Shown here: positions 1 to 8,903 of the stretch, in pieces
Layout of the letters: each line of letters starts with the position of its first letter
How positions within the stretch are numbered: position 1 is the first letter of the stretch
NCBI RefSeq assembly: GCF_003201655.1
Contig: NZ_QJJU01000003.1
Span: 124,001 to 188,000, forward strand
From: Mycolicibacterium moriokaense
GTDB taxonomy: Bacteria; Actinomycetota; Actinomycetes; Mycobacteriales; Mycobacteriaceae
Reading direction: 5' to 3'
Length of the DNA stretch: 64,000 nucleotides
Position numbers and translations under genes: made by a program
The notes under the pieces: generated by a model
What the model was told of the DNA's origin: nothing
What the model saw: the letters and a program-made list of their open reading frames with translations, nothing else
Databases searched by the model: none

Positions 1-131
1 TTCGCGACGCCATCGGTGAGTTCGTGGTGAAAGATCGGCCGCTCGTGCCGCAGCTCGACGAAGAGATCATCGGGAAAACCGTTCCGCCACAACGCGGAAT
101 CAGACAGATCGACTGGCCTGGTCGTGGTCAT
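1..131 (-). CDS. Cytochrome P450, N-terminal part (runs off window)
   Basis: The 43 visible residues begin at an ATG (129-131) preceded by an AGGAG ribosome site. They read like the N-terminus of an actinobacterial P450: a short polar leader, a 'DLFVELRHERPIFHHE' stretch typical of the first helix, and no membrane anchor. The heme-binding part lies outside the window, so subfamily and substrate cannot be judged. It is divergent from the Rieske oxygenase gene at 236, sharing a 104-bp control region, and the catabolic genes next door suggest it hydroxylates the same substrate (inference). Confidence 0.7.
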   Translation of the reverse strand, partial: MTTTRPVDLSDSALWRNGFPDDLFVELRHERPIFHHELTDGVA

Positions 132-173
132 GCGGGCTCCTGCTTCGGCTGTCCTTGACCTAGAATGCTTAAA

Positions 174-185
174 ATAGTAACAATA
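174..185. promoter_or_regulatory. AT-rich 12-mer in divergent P450/Rieske promoter region
   Basis: The 12-mer ATAGTAACAATA sits in the 104-bp space between the divergent P450 and Rieske oxygenase genes. The identical 12-mer recurs at 19937-19948 in the TetR/MDMPI divergent promoter. It may be part of a shared operator or a promoter element. Only sequence identity supports this. Confidence 0.3.
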
Positions 186-235
186 GACGTCAGACAGGTT
201 GTGACCTGCCATAATGTGGCGCGGACGGAGTAGCG

Positions 236-1369
236 ATGACGACAGAGTCCTTTCAACAGGATGAGCCTTCGGACCCGACTCTCGATCCGTCGGAGCGCGA
301 ATTCGGGCCAAGCGGTATCAGCCTCTCGACCTACCGCTTCCCGACCGGGTGGTTCATCGTCGGATTCGCCTCCGAGTTGGCTGCGGGCCAGGTGAAGCGC
401 GCCCACTATTTCGGCGAGGAACTTGTGATCTTCCGCACCGCGTCGGGGCAGATCAACGTGCTCGACGCCTACTGCCAGCACCTCGGGGCCAACATGGGCG
501 TCGGCGGCACTGTCGAGGGCGAACACATCGTCTGCCCGTGGCACGGCTGGCAGTGGAGGGGCGACGGCACCAATGCCCTGATCCCGTACAGCAAGATCGG
601 CTGCAAGCAGAACGTCCGCATCAAGACCTACCCGACCGCGGAGTGGTACGGCTTCATCCTGGTGTGGCATGAGCGCCACGGCCGCGCCCCCTATTGGCAA
701 CCGCCGGTGCTGCCAGAACTCGAAACCGACGAGTACTACCCGTTGCATCCCCACAGCCGGATGGTCAACCGGGTGAAGGTGCACGCGCAGATGATCATCG
801 AGAACGCGGCGGATCCATACCACGTGCAGTATGTGCACAAGGCGGCCAACCCGGCCAACACCGCCTCGTTCGAAGTGAGCGGATACCACCTTCACGCGAC
901 CGTGAACGCGAATTTCGGTGGGGGACGGGCCAAGACGTGGCTGACGCCGAACGGCCCCGTGGACGCCAAGATCATCTACGACAACTACTCGCTGGGTCTT
1001 GGCCTCGTGCGCTTCCCATCTGAGTTGGTTGCGACCGTCGAGGTGACCGGCCAGACGCCGGTGGACGAGGACTACACCGACTACTTCTACACCCAGGCGT
1101 CGATCCGCGAACCCGGTGATACCGGCGACATCCCGACCGGTCGTGCCGCGAAGTTCCTGCAGCTGCAGCAGGAGGTCATCAAGCAGGACTTCTTCACCTG
1201 GGAGAACATGAAATACCTGGAGAAGCCCAACCTTGCCCCCGAGGAGGCGCGAGACTACGCCGCGCTGCGGCGCTGGGCGCACCGCTTCTATCCAGGACCC
1301 GAACCGTCGGAGATCGATTTCGGGTACACCGCCGAAGGTGAGCCCAATCCCGCGGCAGCGGGGGTGTGA
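236..1369 (+). CDS. Rieske non-heme iron oxygenase, KshA-like
   Basis: This 377-residue oxygenase subunit should hydroxylate a ring or alkyl substrate using electrons from a separate reductase. A Rieske [2Fe-2S] site is visible (Cys80, His82, Cys100, His103), followed by a mononuclear iron site (Asn190, Asp193, His196, His201). Length and spacing fit the 3-ketosteroid-9-alpha-hydroxylase (KshA) group, but steroid specificity is inference. The ATG start follows a GGAG site. The next gene begins inside the stop codon (TGATG), so the two are translationally coupled. No dedicated reductase is adjacent. Confidence 0.88.
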   Translation: MTTESFQQDEPSDPTLDPSEREFGPSGISLSTYRFPTGWFIVGFASELAAGQVKRAHYFGEELVIFRTASGQINVLDAYCQHLGANMGVGGTVEGEHIVCPWHGWQWRGDGTNALIPYSKIGCKQNVRIKTYPTAEWYGFILVWHERHGRAPYWQPPVLPELETDEYYPLHPHSRMVNRVKVHAQMIIENAADPYHVQYVHKAANPANTASFEVSGYHLHATVNANFGGGRAKTWLTPNGPVDAKIIYDNYSLGLGLVRFPSELVATVEVTGQTPVDEDYTDYFYTQASIREPGDTGDIPTGRAAKFLQLQQEVIKQDFFTWENMKYLEKPNLAPEEARDYAALRRWAHRFYPGPEPSEIDFGYTAEGEPNPAAAGV

Positions 1370-2934
1370 TGCAAGCAGGCGGTTTGACCGTTCCGGCCGT
1401 GCTCGATCAACGTGCCGAACAGTTCGATGACCGCGTCATGATGTCGATCGCAGGCACCCCTGTGACATTCGCTCAGATGCGTGACCGCTCATGCGCTGCC
1501 GCGAACGTCCTTGCCGAACTCGGGGTCGAGAGGGGCGAGACGGTCGCGCTGTTCACCGGCACATGCCCCGAGTGGGTGTATTTCTGGCTCGGCGCCGCGC
1601 GGATCGGCGCGGTGAGCGCTGCGGTCAATGGCGCCAGCAAGGGCGAATTCCTTTTGCACGCGCTGCGGCTGTCGCGGGCGGCCGTCGTCATCACCGATGC
1701 CGAGCGTCATCCGCGGCTGCTCGACGTGTCGGACGACGTTGAGACATTGAGATCGATTCTGGTGCGCGGTGATTCGCTGACCTCCGCGCTGGCGCATGCT
1801 TCGAAGAAAGCACCGAATGTCGAACCCGCCGGTCCCAACGACGTCGGGGCGTTGTTCTTCACGTCGGGGACCACCGGGCCGTCCAAAGCTGTTGCGACCA
1901 CGTGGCCGTACCTGTTTGGTGCTGCGGACACCGCCGCGTCGGCGTGGGAATTCGGCGCGGGTGAGGTGCTGTGGACCGCCATGCCGCTGTTTCATCTCAG
2001 TGCCGCGCCGACGGTGCTGGCGCCGATGCTGGTCGGCGGCACCAGCGTCGTGGCCGGCGGCTTTCACCCGGCGAGCGTGTGGGATGAGATCAGGGAATGC
2101 GGCGCGACGGGTTTCGCCGGGGCCGGTGCCATGGTGTCGATGTTGTGGAATCTGCCGCCGGATCCGCGCGACGCCGAAGTGCCGCTGCGGTTCATCTCGG
2201 CGGCGCCGATCTCGGCGGATCTCTACCGAGACATCGAACGTCGATACGGCTGCCGCGTTGTGACGATGTACGGGATGACGGAAGCGTTCCCGATCGCATA
2301 CAAGGCGGTGTCGGACGAGGGCGTGCCGGGAACCTCGGGACGCGTCAATCCGGGTTTCGATATACGCATTGTCGATTCTTTCGAAAACTCCGTACCTCGG
2401 GGTACGGTTGGGGAAATCGTCTGCCGGGCGCGGACAACACATGCGATGAGCGAGGGGTATGTGTCGTCGGCGCCCGGCAGGGGGGGACTGCACGTGGAAC
2501 CGCACCCAGAGTGGTTTCACACTGGTGATCTGGGCAAACTGGACGCCGATGAGAACCTGACCTATGTCGACAGGGTCAAGGACTCACTACGCAGGCGTGG
2601 CGAAAACGTGTCGTCGGTCGAGGTCGAGACGACGGTAATGCGCCATCCCGCAGTGTTGGAAGCCGCGGCTGTCGGCATCCCAAGCGAGCTTGGCGAGGAC
2701 GACATCCTCGTGCTGATCACGTTGCGTCCTGACGCCACCGTCGATTTCGCTGAGCTGCTGGACTTCTGCTCGGAGCGCATGCCGTACTTCTGCGTGCCTC
2801 GGTATCTGGAGGTGCTCGACGAAATCCCGAAGAACGTCATCGGGCGCATCCGTAAGGACGTGCTGCGCAGCAGGGGTCTCGGCGACAGCGCCTGGGACCG
2901 TGAAGCCCACGGCTACGTGTTGAGTAAGCGATGA
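1369..2934 (+). CDS. Acyl-CoA ligase (AMP-binding family)
   Basis: This 521-residue ANL-superfamily enzyme activates a carboxylic acid to its CoA thioester via an acyl-adenylate. Visible motifs are the phosphate-binding loop 'TSGTTGPSKA' near residue 165, 'YGMTE' near 303, 'HTGDLG' near 385 and the hinge 'DRVKDSLRRRGENVS' near 405. A catalytic C-terminal Lys is plausible in 'IPKNVIGRIRKD'. I chose ATG 1369, which overlaps the upstream TGA, over the in-frame GTG at 1366. With the MaoC-type and enoyl-CoA hydratase genes downstream it fits a CoA-dependent degradation route. Substrate unknown. Confidence 0.85.
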   Translation: MQAGGLTVPAVLDQRAEQFDDRVMMSIAGTPVTFAQMRDRSCAAANVLAELGVERGETVALFTGTCPEWVYFWLGAARIGAVSAAVNGASKGEFLLHALRLSRAAVVITDAERHPRLLDVSDDVETLRSILVRGDSLTSALAHASKKAPNVEPAGPNDVGALFFTSGTTGPSKAVATTWPYLFGAADTAASAWEFGAGEVLWTAMPLFHLSAAPTVLAPMLVGGTSVVAGGFHPASVWDEIRECGATGFAGAGAMVSMLWNLPPDPRDAEVPLRFISAAPISADLYRDIERRYGCRVVTMYGMTEAFPIAYKAVSDEGVPGTSGRVNPGFDIRIVDSFENSVPRGTVGEIVCRARTTHAMSEGYVSSAPGRGGLHVEPHPEWFHTGDLGKLDADENLTYVDRVKDSLRRRGENVSSVEVETTVMRHPAVLEAAAVGIPSELGEDDILVLITLRPDATVDFAELLDFCSERMPYFCVPRYLEVLDEIPKNVIGRIRKDVLRSRGLGDSAWDREAHGYVLSKR

Positions 2935-2976
2935 GCGCTTGCGCGAAGAGCAGATGACCGAGCGGAGAGAGCGAAT
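2935..2976. repeat. MIRU-like intergenic element
   Basis: The 42 bases between the ligase TGA and the next ATG run from GCGCTTGCGCGAAGAGC to CGGAGAGAGCGAAT. This resembles the short interspersed units that mycobacteria carry at stop/start junctions (MIRU family), which begin at a stop codon and end at a start codon. It probably splits what was once a TGATG overlap. Recognition rests on remembered sequence style. I saw no second copy in this window. Confidence 0.4.
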
Positions 2977-3390
2977 ATGAGCCTGAGCTACCAACAGCAG
3001 TTCGTACTGGACGGATTGGCAGGCCGCGCAGCGATTCTCGATCTCGACGCGCAGTACAACCGGTTGTACTGCGCAGGCGATCTGGCCCGCTGGATCGCCA
3101 CGTTCCGTCACGCGGGGGCGTCGTTGACGCGGGCGGGAGAGAGGTACACCGATCTGCCCGCCGCGTTCGACGGCGGGAACGGCCAGCGCTTGGTCACCGT
3201 CGACCACGAGATCAGCGTTGACGGCGTAGAGGCCACCCAACACTGCGTCGCGCTGTTGTTCCGCAACAACGTGTTAGAGGCCACCGGTACCTATCGGGAC
3301 AGCCTCATCTATGAGCGCGGTGGCTGGTACTTCACATCGCGCGAGCTCGAGTGGGACCTCGTTCCGCAGGAGAGTGCGCTACCGGTGTGA
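2977..3390 (+). CDS. NTF2/SnoaL-like protein
   Basis: A 137-residue protein of the NTF2-like alpha+beta barrel class. This class includes SnoaL-type cyclases, ketosteroid isomerase and the small subunits of aromatic-ring dioxygenases. The N-terminal helix 'IDLDAQYNRLYCAGDL'-like region (about 20-36) and the C-terminal strand pair 'GTYRDSLIYERGGWYF' near 108-123 are typical. It could be an isomerase, a hydratase helper or an oxygenase beta-like partner of the upstream Rieske protein. The sequence does not decide between these. It sits within the ligase/MaoC operon. Confidence 0.65.
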   Translation: MSLSYQQQFVLDGLAGRAAILDLDAQYNRLYCAGDLARWIATFRHAGASLTRAGERYTDLPAAFDGGNGQRLVTVDHEISVDGVEATQHCVALLFRNNVLEATGTYRDSLIYERGGWYFTSRELEWDLVPQESALPV

Positions 3391-3917
3391 GCGCCGATAT
3401 CAGTTACGAGTTCGCCTTCGGCACTTATGAAGACGCCGCTCGAATGGTTGGCACGCGCACTGAACCGAGATACGCACCCAGCGCGGTCAGTGGGGCCCGC
3501 ATCCAGCATTTCGCGTCGATGGTGCGTGACCCCAACCCGGCGTACTGGGATGCCGAATTTGCGAAGCGACAGTGGGGCGGGATCGTCGCACCGCCCGCGC
3601 TGCTAATGGGGCTGCTGATGCCGCCGCCGTGGGTACCCACCGGTGAACCGCCGACCGCGTCGATCGCCGTCCGGGTGCCACTGCCGGGTACCGCGATCAT
3701 CAATGCGTCCAACGACGTTGAGTTCTTGTCGCCGATATTGGAGGGCGATCGGCTCAGCGTGATCGAGGAAGTGGTGTCGGTGTCGCCGGAGAAGACCACA
3801 CGGCTCGGCGCCGGTCACTTCATCGAGACGCTCGAGACCTACTCCCGCGGCGACGGCGCCCCGGTCGCCATCAGCCGGAACACGTTGTTCCGTTACACGC
3901 CTGCGACGACGTCATGA
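3387..3917 (+). CDS. MaoC-type hydratase, N-terminal hot-dog half (FAS1-DH-like)
   Basis: A 176-residue hot-dog-fold protein. The start is taken as GTG 3387, overlapping the upstream stop as GTGA. A longer frame upstream has no support. The segment 'IQHFASMVRDPNPAYWD' (about 36-52) followed by 'GGIVAPPALLMG' is characteristic of FAS1-type dehydratase/MaoC N-domains. It overlaps the next hot-dog gene by ATGA, so the two probably form a heteromeric enoyl-CoA hydratase, as in steroid side-chain pairs of the ChsH1/ChsH2 kind (inference). Confidence 0.78.
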   Translation: MSADISYEFAFGTYEDAARMVGTRTEPRYAPSAVSGARIQHFASMVRDPNPAYWDAEFAKRQWGGIVAPPALLMGLLMPPPWVPTGEPPTASIAVRVPLPGTAIINASNDVEFLSPILEGDRLSVIEEVVSVSPEKTTRLGAGHFIETLETYSRGDGAPVAISRNTLFRYTPATTS

Positions 3918-4345
3918 GGTGGGATGAGATCGCCGTGCCGTGCGACCTTCCCGAGACGGTCGACGAGATCAGCTACGAACGCGTGGTCATGAACGCAGGC
4001 ACCACATGGGACTACATTCCATGGCACTTCGATCCCGGCTATGCCCGAAGCCACGGCCATCCAACGATTTTCGTCAACACCATGCATCTCGCCGGGTTCA
4101 TCGACAGGATCACGACCGCATGGGCTGGTCCGGAAAGCCGGGTGGTGCGGCGCAAGGTCACACTGCTCGGCTCGATCTACGCAGGCGACTCGATGGTGGG
4201 CCGCGGCCGCGTGATCGACAAGCGGCGGGAGAGCTCCGGTGCTGAGCCGCGATACCTGGTGGACCTCGAGGTCGCGATCTACAACCAGCGCGACGAATTG
4301 TGTTGTCCCGCCGAAGTCACGCTGGACTTGTCGACGCCCGGCTAG
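3914..4345 (+). CDS. MaoC-like hydratase, catalytic hot-dog half
   Basis: A 143-residue single hot-dog protein, translationally coupled to the preceding MaoC-type gene (ATGA overlap). The 'DYIPWHFDPGYARSHGHP' stretch near residues 33-50 supplies the Asp/His pair expected of a hydratase active site. It would hydrate an enoyl-CoA together with its neighbour. Its TAG stop lies in the CTAG at 4342-4345, shared with the convergent enoyl-CoA hydratase gene. Confidence 0.78.
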   Translation: MRWDEIAVPCDLPETVDEISYERVVMNAGTTWDYIPWHFDPGYARSHGHPTIFVNTMHLAGFIDRITTAWAGPESRVVRRKVTLLGSIYAGDSMVGRGRVIDKRRESSGAEPRYLVDLEVAIYNQRDELCCPAEVTLDLSTPG

Positions 4346-5175
4346 CTGCCACCGAACCGTGGTTGCCGACGCTCGCGGAACGCGGCGATGCCCTCGCGTG
4401 CATCGTCGGTGTCGAAGGCGGCGACCTGATATGACCACTCCAGCTCGAGTTGAGCGAGTAGGGCGCTGTCAAGTGATCGAACCAATGCCCGCTTTGCGAA
4501 TTGCACCGCGATGGGGGGTTGCGCCGCGATCTGCTCGGCATAGGCCATGACCTCGTCCATGAGCCGCTCGTGTGGGACCACACGGCGAACCAGCCCCAAT
4601 GCCTGCGCTTCGTCGGCGTTCACCGAACGACCCGTGTACATCACGTCCATCGCGGCCTCGAGTCCGATCGCCCGCGGCAACGTGTAGGACAGGCCCATCT
4701 CGGCGACAAGTCCGATGCGCACGAATGCGCTTGTGAACGTGGCGCGCTCGGACACCAGCCGGATGTCGTGCAGCATCGCCAACGCGAAACCGCCGCCCGC
4801 CGCGGCACCGTTCACCGCCGCAATAAGCGGCTTGTCGTAGTTCATGATCGCCAGCGTTTCCCTGCCGATACCAAGGCGGTCGAATGCCCTGTCGGCGGTG
4901 CTGAGCGTGTCGGTCAGCCCGAGCCGTTCGTGCAGCAGCGCGTTCAGCCCATGGCTGGCTGTCTCGCCTGAAAGGTCGCTCACGTCGGCGCCTGCGCTGA
5001 AGGCATCGCCCTCGCCCGTCGTGACGACAACCCGCACGGCGTCATCTGTGCGGGCGTCCGCCAGCAGGCCCAGGTACTCGCCGAGGAGTGCACCCGTCAG
5101 CCCGTTCAGCGCCGCGGGGCGATTGAGCCGGCAGACCAGCACCGCCCCGTGCCGTTCGGCCACGACGTCGCTCAT
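4342..5175 (-). CDS. Enoyl-CoA hydratase/isomerase (crotonase family)
   Basis: A 277-residue crotonase with the usual two oxyanion-hole strands: 'GEGDAFSAGADVSDL' near 55-69 and 'AAVNGAAAGGGFALAM' near 119-134. The Glu-containing 'ERATFTSAFVRIGLVAEMG' region follows. It should hydrate or isomerise an unsaturated acyl-CoA in the degradative pathway encoded around it. It is 18 bp downstream of the aldehyde dehydrogenase gene on the same strand, so probably in one transcript with 5194-7607. Its stop codon shares CTAG with the convergent MaoC gene. Confidence 0.88.
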   Translation of the reverse strand: MSDVVAERHGAVLVCRLNRPAALNGLTGALLGEYLGLLADARTDDAVRVVVTTGEGDAFSAGADVSDLSGETASHGLNALLHERLGLTDTLSTADRAFDRLGIGRETLAIMNYDKPLIAAVNGAAAGGGFALAMLHDIRLVSERATFTSAFVRIGLVAEMGLSYTLPRAIGLEAAMDVMYTGRSVNADEAQALGLVRRVVPHERLMDEVMAYAEQIAAQPPIAVQFAKRALVRSLDSALLAQLELEWSYQVAAFDTDDAREGIAAFRERRQPRFGGS

Positions 5176-5193
5176 GGCGAAATCCTCAGCGGC

Positions 5194-6648
5194 TCAGAGG
5201 TCCGGCAGCTTGCCGGCGCTGATCGTCGACTGCAGTTCGACGTATTCGGAGAGCCCTTCGGAGCCGAACTCGCGGCCGATGCCGGATTGCTTGAATCCTC
5301 CGAACGGAGCCGTGGTGTCGAGTGTGTACATGTTGATGCCGAAGGTTCCGGTGCGAACCTGCTCGGCGATGTTCAAGCCATGGGCGACGTCCGCCGTCCA
5401 CACCGAACCGCCCAACCCGTATTCGCTGTCGTTGGCGATCCGGACGGCGTCGCGCTCGTCCGAGTACTTGAGGACTGTCAGCACGGGCCCGAATATTTCC
5501 TCGCGCGCGATCCGCATCTCGTTGGTCGCATCGGCGAACAGCGTCGGCTGGACGTACCAGCCACGGTCGTGCGGTTTGTCGGTGCCGCCAAGCACGATTC
5601 GCGCGCCTTCGTCGACTCCGGCCTCGATGTATCCCATGACGCGATGCTGCTGCCGTTGGGCGACAAGCGGCCCGATGTCGGTAGCGTCGTCTGCCGGATC
5701 GCCGACCTGTAGGCCCGACATCATGGCCGCGAGCGCGTCGACGACCTCATCGTGGCGGCGCTCGCTGACCAGAATTCGGGTCTGCGCCACACAGGCCTGC
5801 CCGTTGTTCATCAGACTCGCCATCTTCAGGTGGTTGACGGTGTGGTCGATGTCGGCGTCGTCGAGGATGATCGCCGCTGACTTGCCTCCGAGTTCCAGGC
5901 TTACCCGCTTGAGTTGTTCACCGCACAACGATGCGATGTGCCTTCCGGTCGCCGACGAGCCGGTGAACGAGATCTTGTCCACCCCGGGATGGCGGACAAG
6001 GGCTTCTCCGGTCTCGCGTCCGCCGGGAATGATCGAAACGACGCCATCCGGCAGGTCGATCTCGTCCAGCATCTCGGCCAACCACAGTGCGTCCAAAGGT
6101 GTTTCGGGCGCCGGTTTCACCACGACGGTGCAGCCCGCGATCAGTGCGGGGATGAGTTTCGGCATGATCAGGAATTGAGGAACATTCCACGGCACGATCG
6201 CGCCGACGACGCCGACGGGCGCGCGGCGCACGTGGACGTCGCCGAACAACCCGGGACGTCGTTCAACCCAGGGGAAGTTCTTCGCCGTGGCCAGGTTCAG
6301 GTGCATTTGGGCGACGGCACCGGTGCCCTGACCGAGCCTGCTGAAGCTTTTCGGCGAACCCATTTCGGCGGTGATCAAGTCGGCCATCGCGTCAGTTTCC
6401 GCGGTGTAGATCGCGGTGAGCTTCTCGATCTTCTCCATTCGCCCATCGACGCTCATCCTCGGCCACGGGCCGTCGTCGAACGCCTTCCTGGCAGCCGTGA
6501 CGGCTCTGTCGACGTCCTCGGGGGATGCCTCCGGTGTCTCGCCGATCGATTCCTCGGTGTGGGGGGAGATGACCGAGAGCCGTCGCTTCGTCGAGGGAGC
6601 CTGCCAGCGGCCGCCGATGAACAGCTCGTCGTAGTTGCGGGACCTCAC
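5194..6648 (-). CDS. Aldehyde dehydrogenase (NAD(P)+-dependent)
   Basis: A 484-residue ALDH oxidising an aldehyde to its acid. The family hallmarks are present: 'FTGSSATG' cofactor loop near 228-235, general-base Glu252 in 'LELGGKS', and nucleophile Cys286 in 'NNGQACVAQT'. I chose GTG 6648 because it overlaps the upstream Rieske stop as GTGA. A longer reading from 6681 lies inside that gene. It probably handles an aldehyde made by the neighbouring oxygenases (inference). Confidence 0.9.
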   Translation of the reverse strand: MRSRNYDELFIGGRWQAPSTKRRLSVISPHTEESIGETPEASPEDVDRAVTAARKAFDDGPWPRMSVDGRMEKIEKLTAIYTAETDAMADLITAEMGSPKSFSRLGQGTGAVAQMHLNLATAKNFPWVERRPGLFGDVHVRRAPVGVVGAIVPWNVPQFLIMPKLIPALIAGCTVVVKPAPETPLDALWLAEMLDEIDLPDGVVSIIPGGRETGEALVRHPGVDKISFTGSSATGRHIASLCGEQLKRVSLELGGKSAAIILDDADIDHTVNHLKMASLMNNGQACVAQTRILVSERRHDEVVDALAAMMSGLQVGDPADDATDIGPLVAQRQQHRVMGYIEAGVDEGARIVLGGTDKPHDRGWYVQPTLFADATNEMRIAREEIFGPVLTVLKYSDERDAVRIANDSEYGLGGSVWTADVAHGLNIAEQVRTGTFGINMYTLDTTAPFGGFKQSGIGREFGSEGLSEYVELQSTISAGKLPDL

Positions 6649-7607
6649 GCAGTTGCCTCCTCGTAGGAATGCCGCGCCCATGCGCGGAAATCGTTGATCG
6701 CACCTTCGCCGCGGGCCAGTTGCGGTCGATCGCGGTAAATCTTGTTCTCCCAGATCGGGATGTCCTGTTCGATCTGTCTACAGAAGTCGCGGGCGAAGCC
6801 GAGGCCCATCCGCGTCATCTCGCCGCTCTCCTGGTCGGTCTGGACGAAGAACGTGTAGCGCGCGTCGACGAACTCGCCGTCGATCGGGGTGACGGTCAGC
6901 AGCGTGCACGAACGGCCCAGCCCGCGATGGCGCACCACATCGAGGCCCATGCCGAACAACTCGGAGTCGACCGCGCCCGACACCGGCCCGCGCGGGGTCT
7001 GGAACGTCACCTCGGCGACCGCCCGCAGACGGTGCCCTTCAGTTTCGAGATCGAGGTCGCCAAACCCCGACACCCCGTGAACCGTCGCGAAATGGGCTAT
7101 GTCGACGGTGTTTTCGCAGACTTCCTGCGGGTGCGATCGGAACTTCCATCGCGCAGACTCGGGTGCGTAGAACGTGAACGCCGCATCATCGCTCTCGGGG
7201 ATCTTCGGCAGTTCCCACTCCGGTTCGGTCGAGGAGGCCGAGTACCAGACGAAGACGATGCCCGCCCGTTCGACCGTCGGCCACGCGTGCAGCTTCGCGG
7301 TCCGGTTGACCGACTTGGCGTACGGGATCTCCACGTTGTGGCCGGTCGCGTCAAACCGCCAACCGTGGAACGGGCAGGTCACGCACTCCTCAATGACCGT
7401 GCCGCCCACCGCGATGTCGGCGCCGAGGTGCGGGCAGTAGGCATCGAGCACATAGGCGGCGCCGGAGTCGCCGCGGTAGCAGATCAACCGCCTGCCGAAG
7501 TAGTGCAGACCGATGACCTGCCCGGCGTCGACCTCTCTGCTGTAGGCGACCTGGAACCAGCCCTTGGGGTAGGCGTCGAACGGAAATCGCTTCTCGATAT
7601 CACTCAT
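6645..7607 (-). CDS. Rieske oxygenase, KshA-like, second copy
   Basis: About 320 residues, with a Rieske cluster site (Cys58, His60, Cys78, His81) and a mononuclear iron site (Asn166, Asp169, His172, His177). Two adjacent ATGs (7610, 7607) are possible, and 7607 has better spacing from a GGTGA sequence. It heads a minus-strand operon with aldehyde dehydrogenase (GTGA overlap) and enoyl-CoA hydratase. It is related in layout to the oxygenase at 236 but clearly diverged, so a different position or substrate is likely. The reductase partner is not adjacent. Confidence 0.87.
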   Translation of the reverse strand: MSDIEKRFPFDAYPKGWFQVAYSREVDAGQVIGLHYFGRRLICYRGDSGAAYVLDAYCPHLGADIAVGGTVIEECVTCPFHGWRFDATGHNVEIPYAKSVNRTAKLHAWPTVERAGIVFVWYSASSTEPEWELPKIPESDDAAFTFYAPESARWKFRSHPQEVCENTVDIAHFATVHGVSGFGDLDLETEGHRLRAVAEVTFQTPRGPVSGAVDSELFGMGLDVVRHRGLGRSCTLLTVTPIDGEFVDARYTFFVQTDQESGEMTRMGLGFARDFCRQIEQDIPIWENKIYRDRPQLARGEGAINDFRAWARHSYEEATA

Positions 7608-7639
7608 CATGGCGTCACCGCCCGTCTGTCCCGCTAAAG

Positions 7640-7663
7640 TTGCTATTGCTGTAAACATAGCAA
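7640..7663. promoter_or_regulatory. Inverted repeat in divergent promoter (candidate operator)
   Basis: TTGCTAT-N10-ATAGCAA is a perfect 7-bp-arm inverted repeat. It lies in the 70-bp gap between the divergent Rieske (7607) and AttH/CrtC-like (7678) genes. Its size suits a TetR-type dimer and the TetR gene at 9809 is the nearest candidate. That link is inference. Confidence 0.45.
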
Positions 7664-7677
7664 AAAAGGCAGGTGCC

Positions 7678-8901
7678 GTGGACGAGCCACAATCAGCTGA
7701 CTGGCGTGTGTATCCCTTCCAACTGGTGCGCGGCGACCCGCAACTCAGCTTTCCGGCCGCCGAGGGCGACCATCTCGATTGTGAGTCCGACACGTGGTTC
7801 ATCGCAGGGGAGCTCACCGCTGACAGCGGCCGCCGGTTCGCGTTCCTGACGATCTTCAACAAGAACAGGCCTGGCCTTGGGGCGATCGTCGCCGACTTCT
7901 ACACGTTCGCCCTGTTCGACCTGGACAACGGCACCTATGGGACGTACACCGACTACGACATGCCGCCTGCCAACATGCAGCCCGGTGTGCGGCCCAAGAT
8001 GTTCACCGAGACCGACCACCTGGACATGACCTATGACAGTGACGCCGGCCACGTGGTGTGGCGGACGTGCCGCGACGAGCAGCGCCGGTTGATGCCGTAC
8101 ACCTATGACGTCGGCCTCGTCGGCACTGATCCTGCAGGCGACGCCATGCAGCTGGACCTGAACGTGACACCGTCGCGGGCGCCTGTCCCGCTTGGCGGCG
8201 CCGCGTACAACGGGAAGATCGAGTGCTTCGGGCAACCCGACACCTACTCCTACTTCCAGACCGGCATGACCATTACCGGCACCCTGCGCTGGGGGTCCAT
8301 CGAGGAATCGGTGACCGGCAGCGCCGGTCACGTGGACCGGCAATGGTTTCCGCTGATCGCCAACAGCGGCGGTCCCGACGGCAACGTCCGCGCGCGGAGT
8401 CACGAGTGGCGCACGATCAACCTCGACAACGGGGTCGACCTGAGCATCTGGCGGCAATTCGACCGGACGAATCACAATGCGCTGCAGCCGTTCTCGGGTG
8501 CGACGACGAGTTCCGACGACGCCGACCCCGAGTTCGCGGACGACATCGAGGTCACCGTCACGAGCTATGTGCGCTGGCCGGAGTCGGTGAGCCCGCTGGT
8601 TCGACCGCCAGTGGCCGCGCGGTATATGCCCGACCGCCATCGGCTCACCTCACGCATGCTCGAGCTGGACGTGGTGGGGGAGCCGCTGGTGGCGGCCCCT
8701 GCCCATGCACTGCCGATCGAGTACATGGAAGGTCCGTACCGGTATCACGGGACGCTGCGCGGAAAACCGGTCAGCGGCTTCGCGTTCTACGAGCGGTCGC
8801 TGGCGCTGTATCGGGACTGGGAGTTGGACGACGTCCTTGCCGCGGCCGAGCCCGACGAACGTGAGCTTGTGCTCGAAGACATTGCGAAATCTCGTGCATA
8901 G
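7678..8901 (+). CDS. AttH/CrtC-like (lipocalin-type) protein
   Basis: A 407-residue protein recalling the AttH/CrtC fold (two lipocalin-like barrels), the family of carotenoid 1,2-hydratase. The supporting phrase is 'GHVDRQWFPLIANSGG' near 220, with a barrel-rich C-terminus. The start is GTG 7678, six bases after AGGCAGG. No signal peptide is seen. In this setting it may bind or hydrate a hydrophobic terpenoid- or steroid-like substrate, but no activity can be deduced. It is divergent from the Rieske gene and ends 2 bp from the convergent methyltransferase. Confidence 0.55.
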   Translation: MDEPQSADWRVYPFQLVRGDPQLSFPAAEGDHLDCESDTWFIAGELTADSGRRFAFLTIFNKNRPGLGAIVADFYTFALFDLDNGTYGTYTDYDMPPANMQPGVRPKMFTETDHLDMTYDSDAGHVVWRTCRDEQRRLMPYTYDVGLVGTDPAGDAMQLDLNVTPSRAPVPLGGAAYNGKIECFGQPDTYSYFQTGMTITGTLRWGSIEESVTGSAGHVDRQWFPLIANSGGPDGNVRARSHEWRTINLDNGVDLSIWRQFDRTNHNALQPFSGATTSSDDADPEFADDIEVTVTSYVRWPESVSPLVRPPVAARYMPDRHRLTSRMLELDVVGEPLVAAPAHALPIEYMEGPYRYHGTLRGKPVSGFAFYERSLALYRDWELDDVLAAAEPDERELVLEDIAKSRA

Positions 8902-8903
8902 AT

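Noticed and set aside
128..1282. Long minus-strand frame of 384 codons opposite the first Rieske gene
   Set aside because: It is antisense to a gene with clear Rieske and iron motifs, is Arg/Val/His-rich without any domain, and would run through the P450/Rieske promoter.
4844..6178. 444-codon plus-strand frame opposite enoyl-CoA hydratase and aldehyde dehydrogenase
   Set aside because: Ser/Arg/Pro-rich low-complexity translation crossing two real genes on the other strand; no motif.
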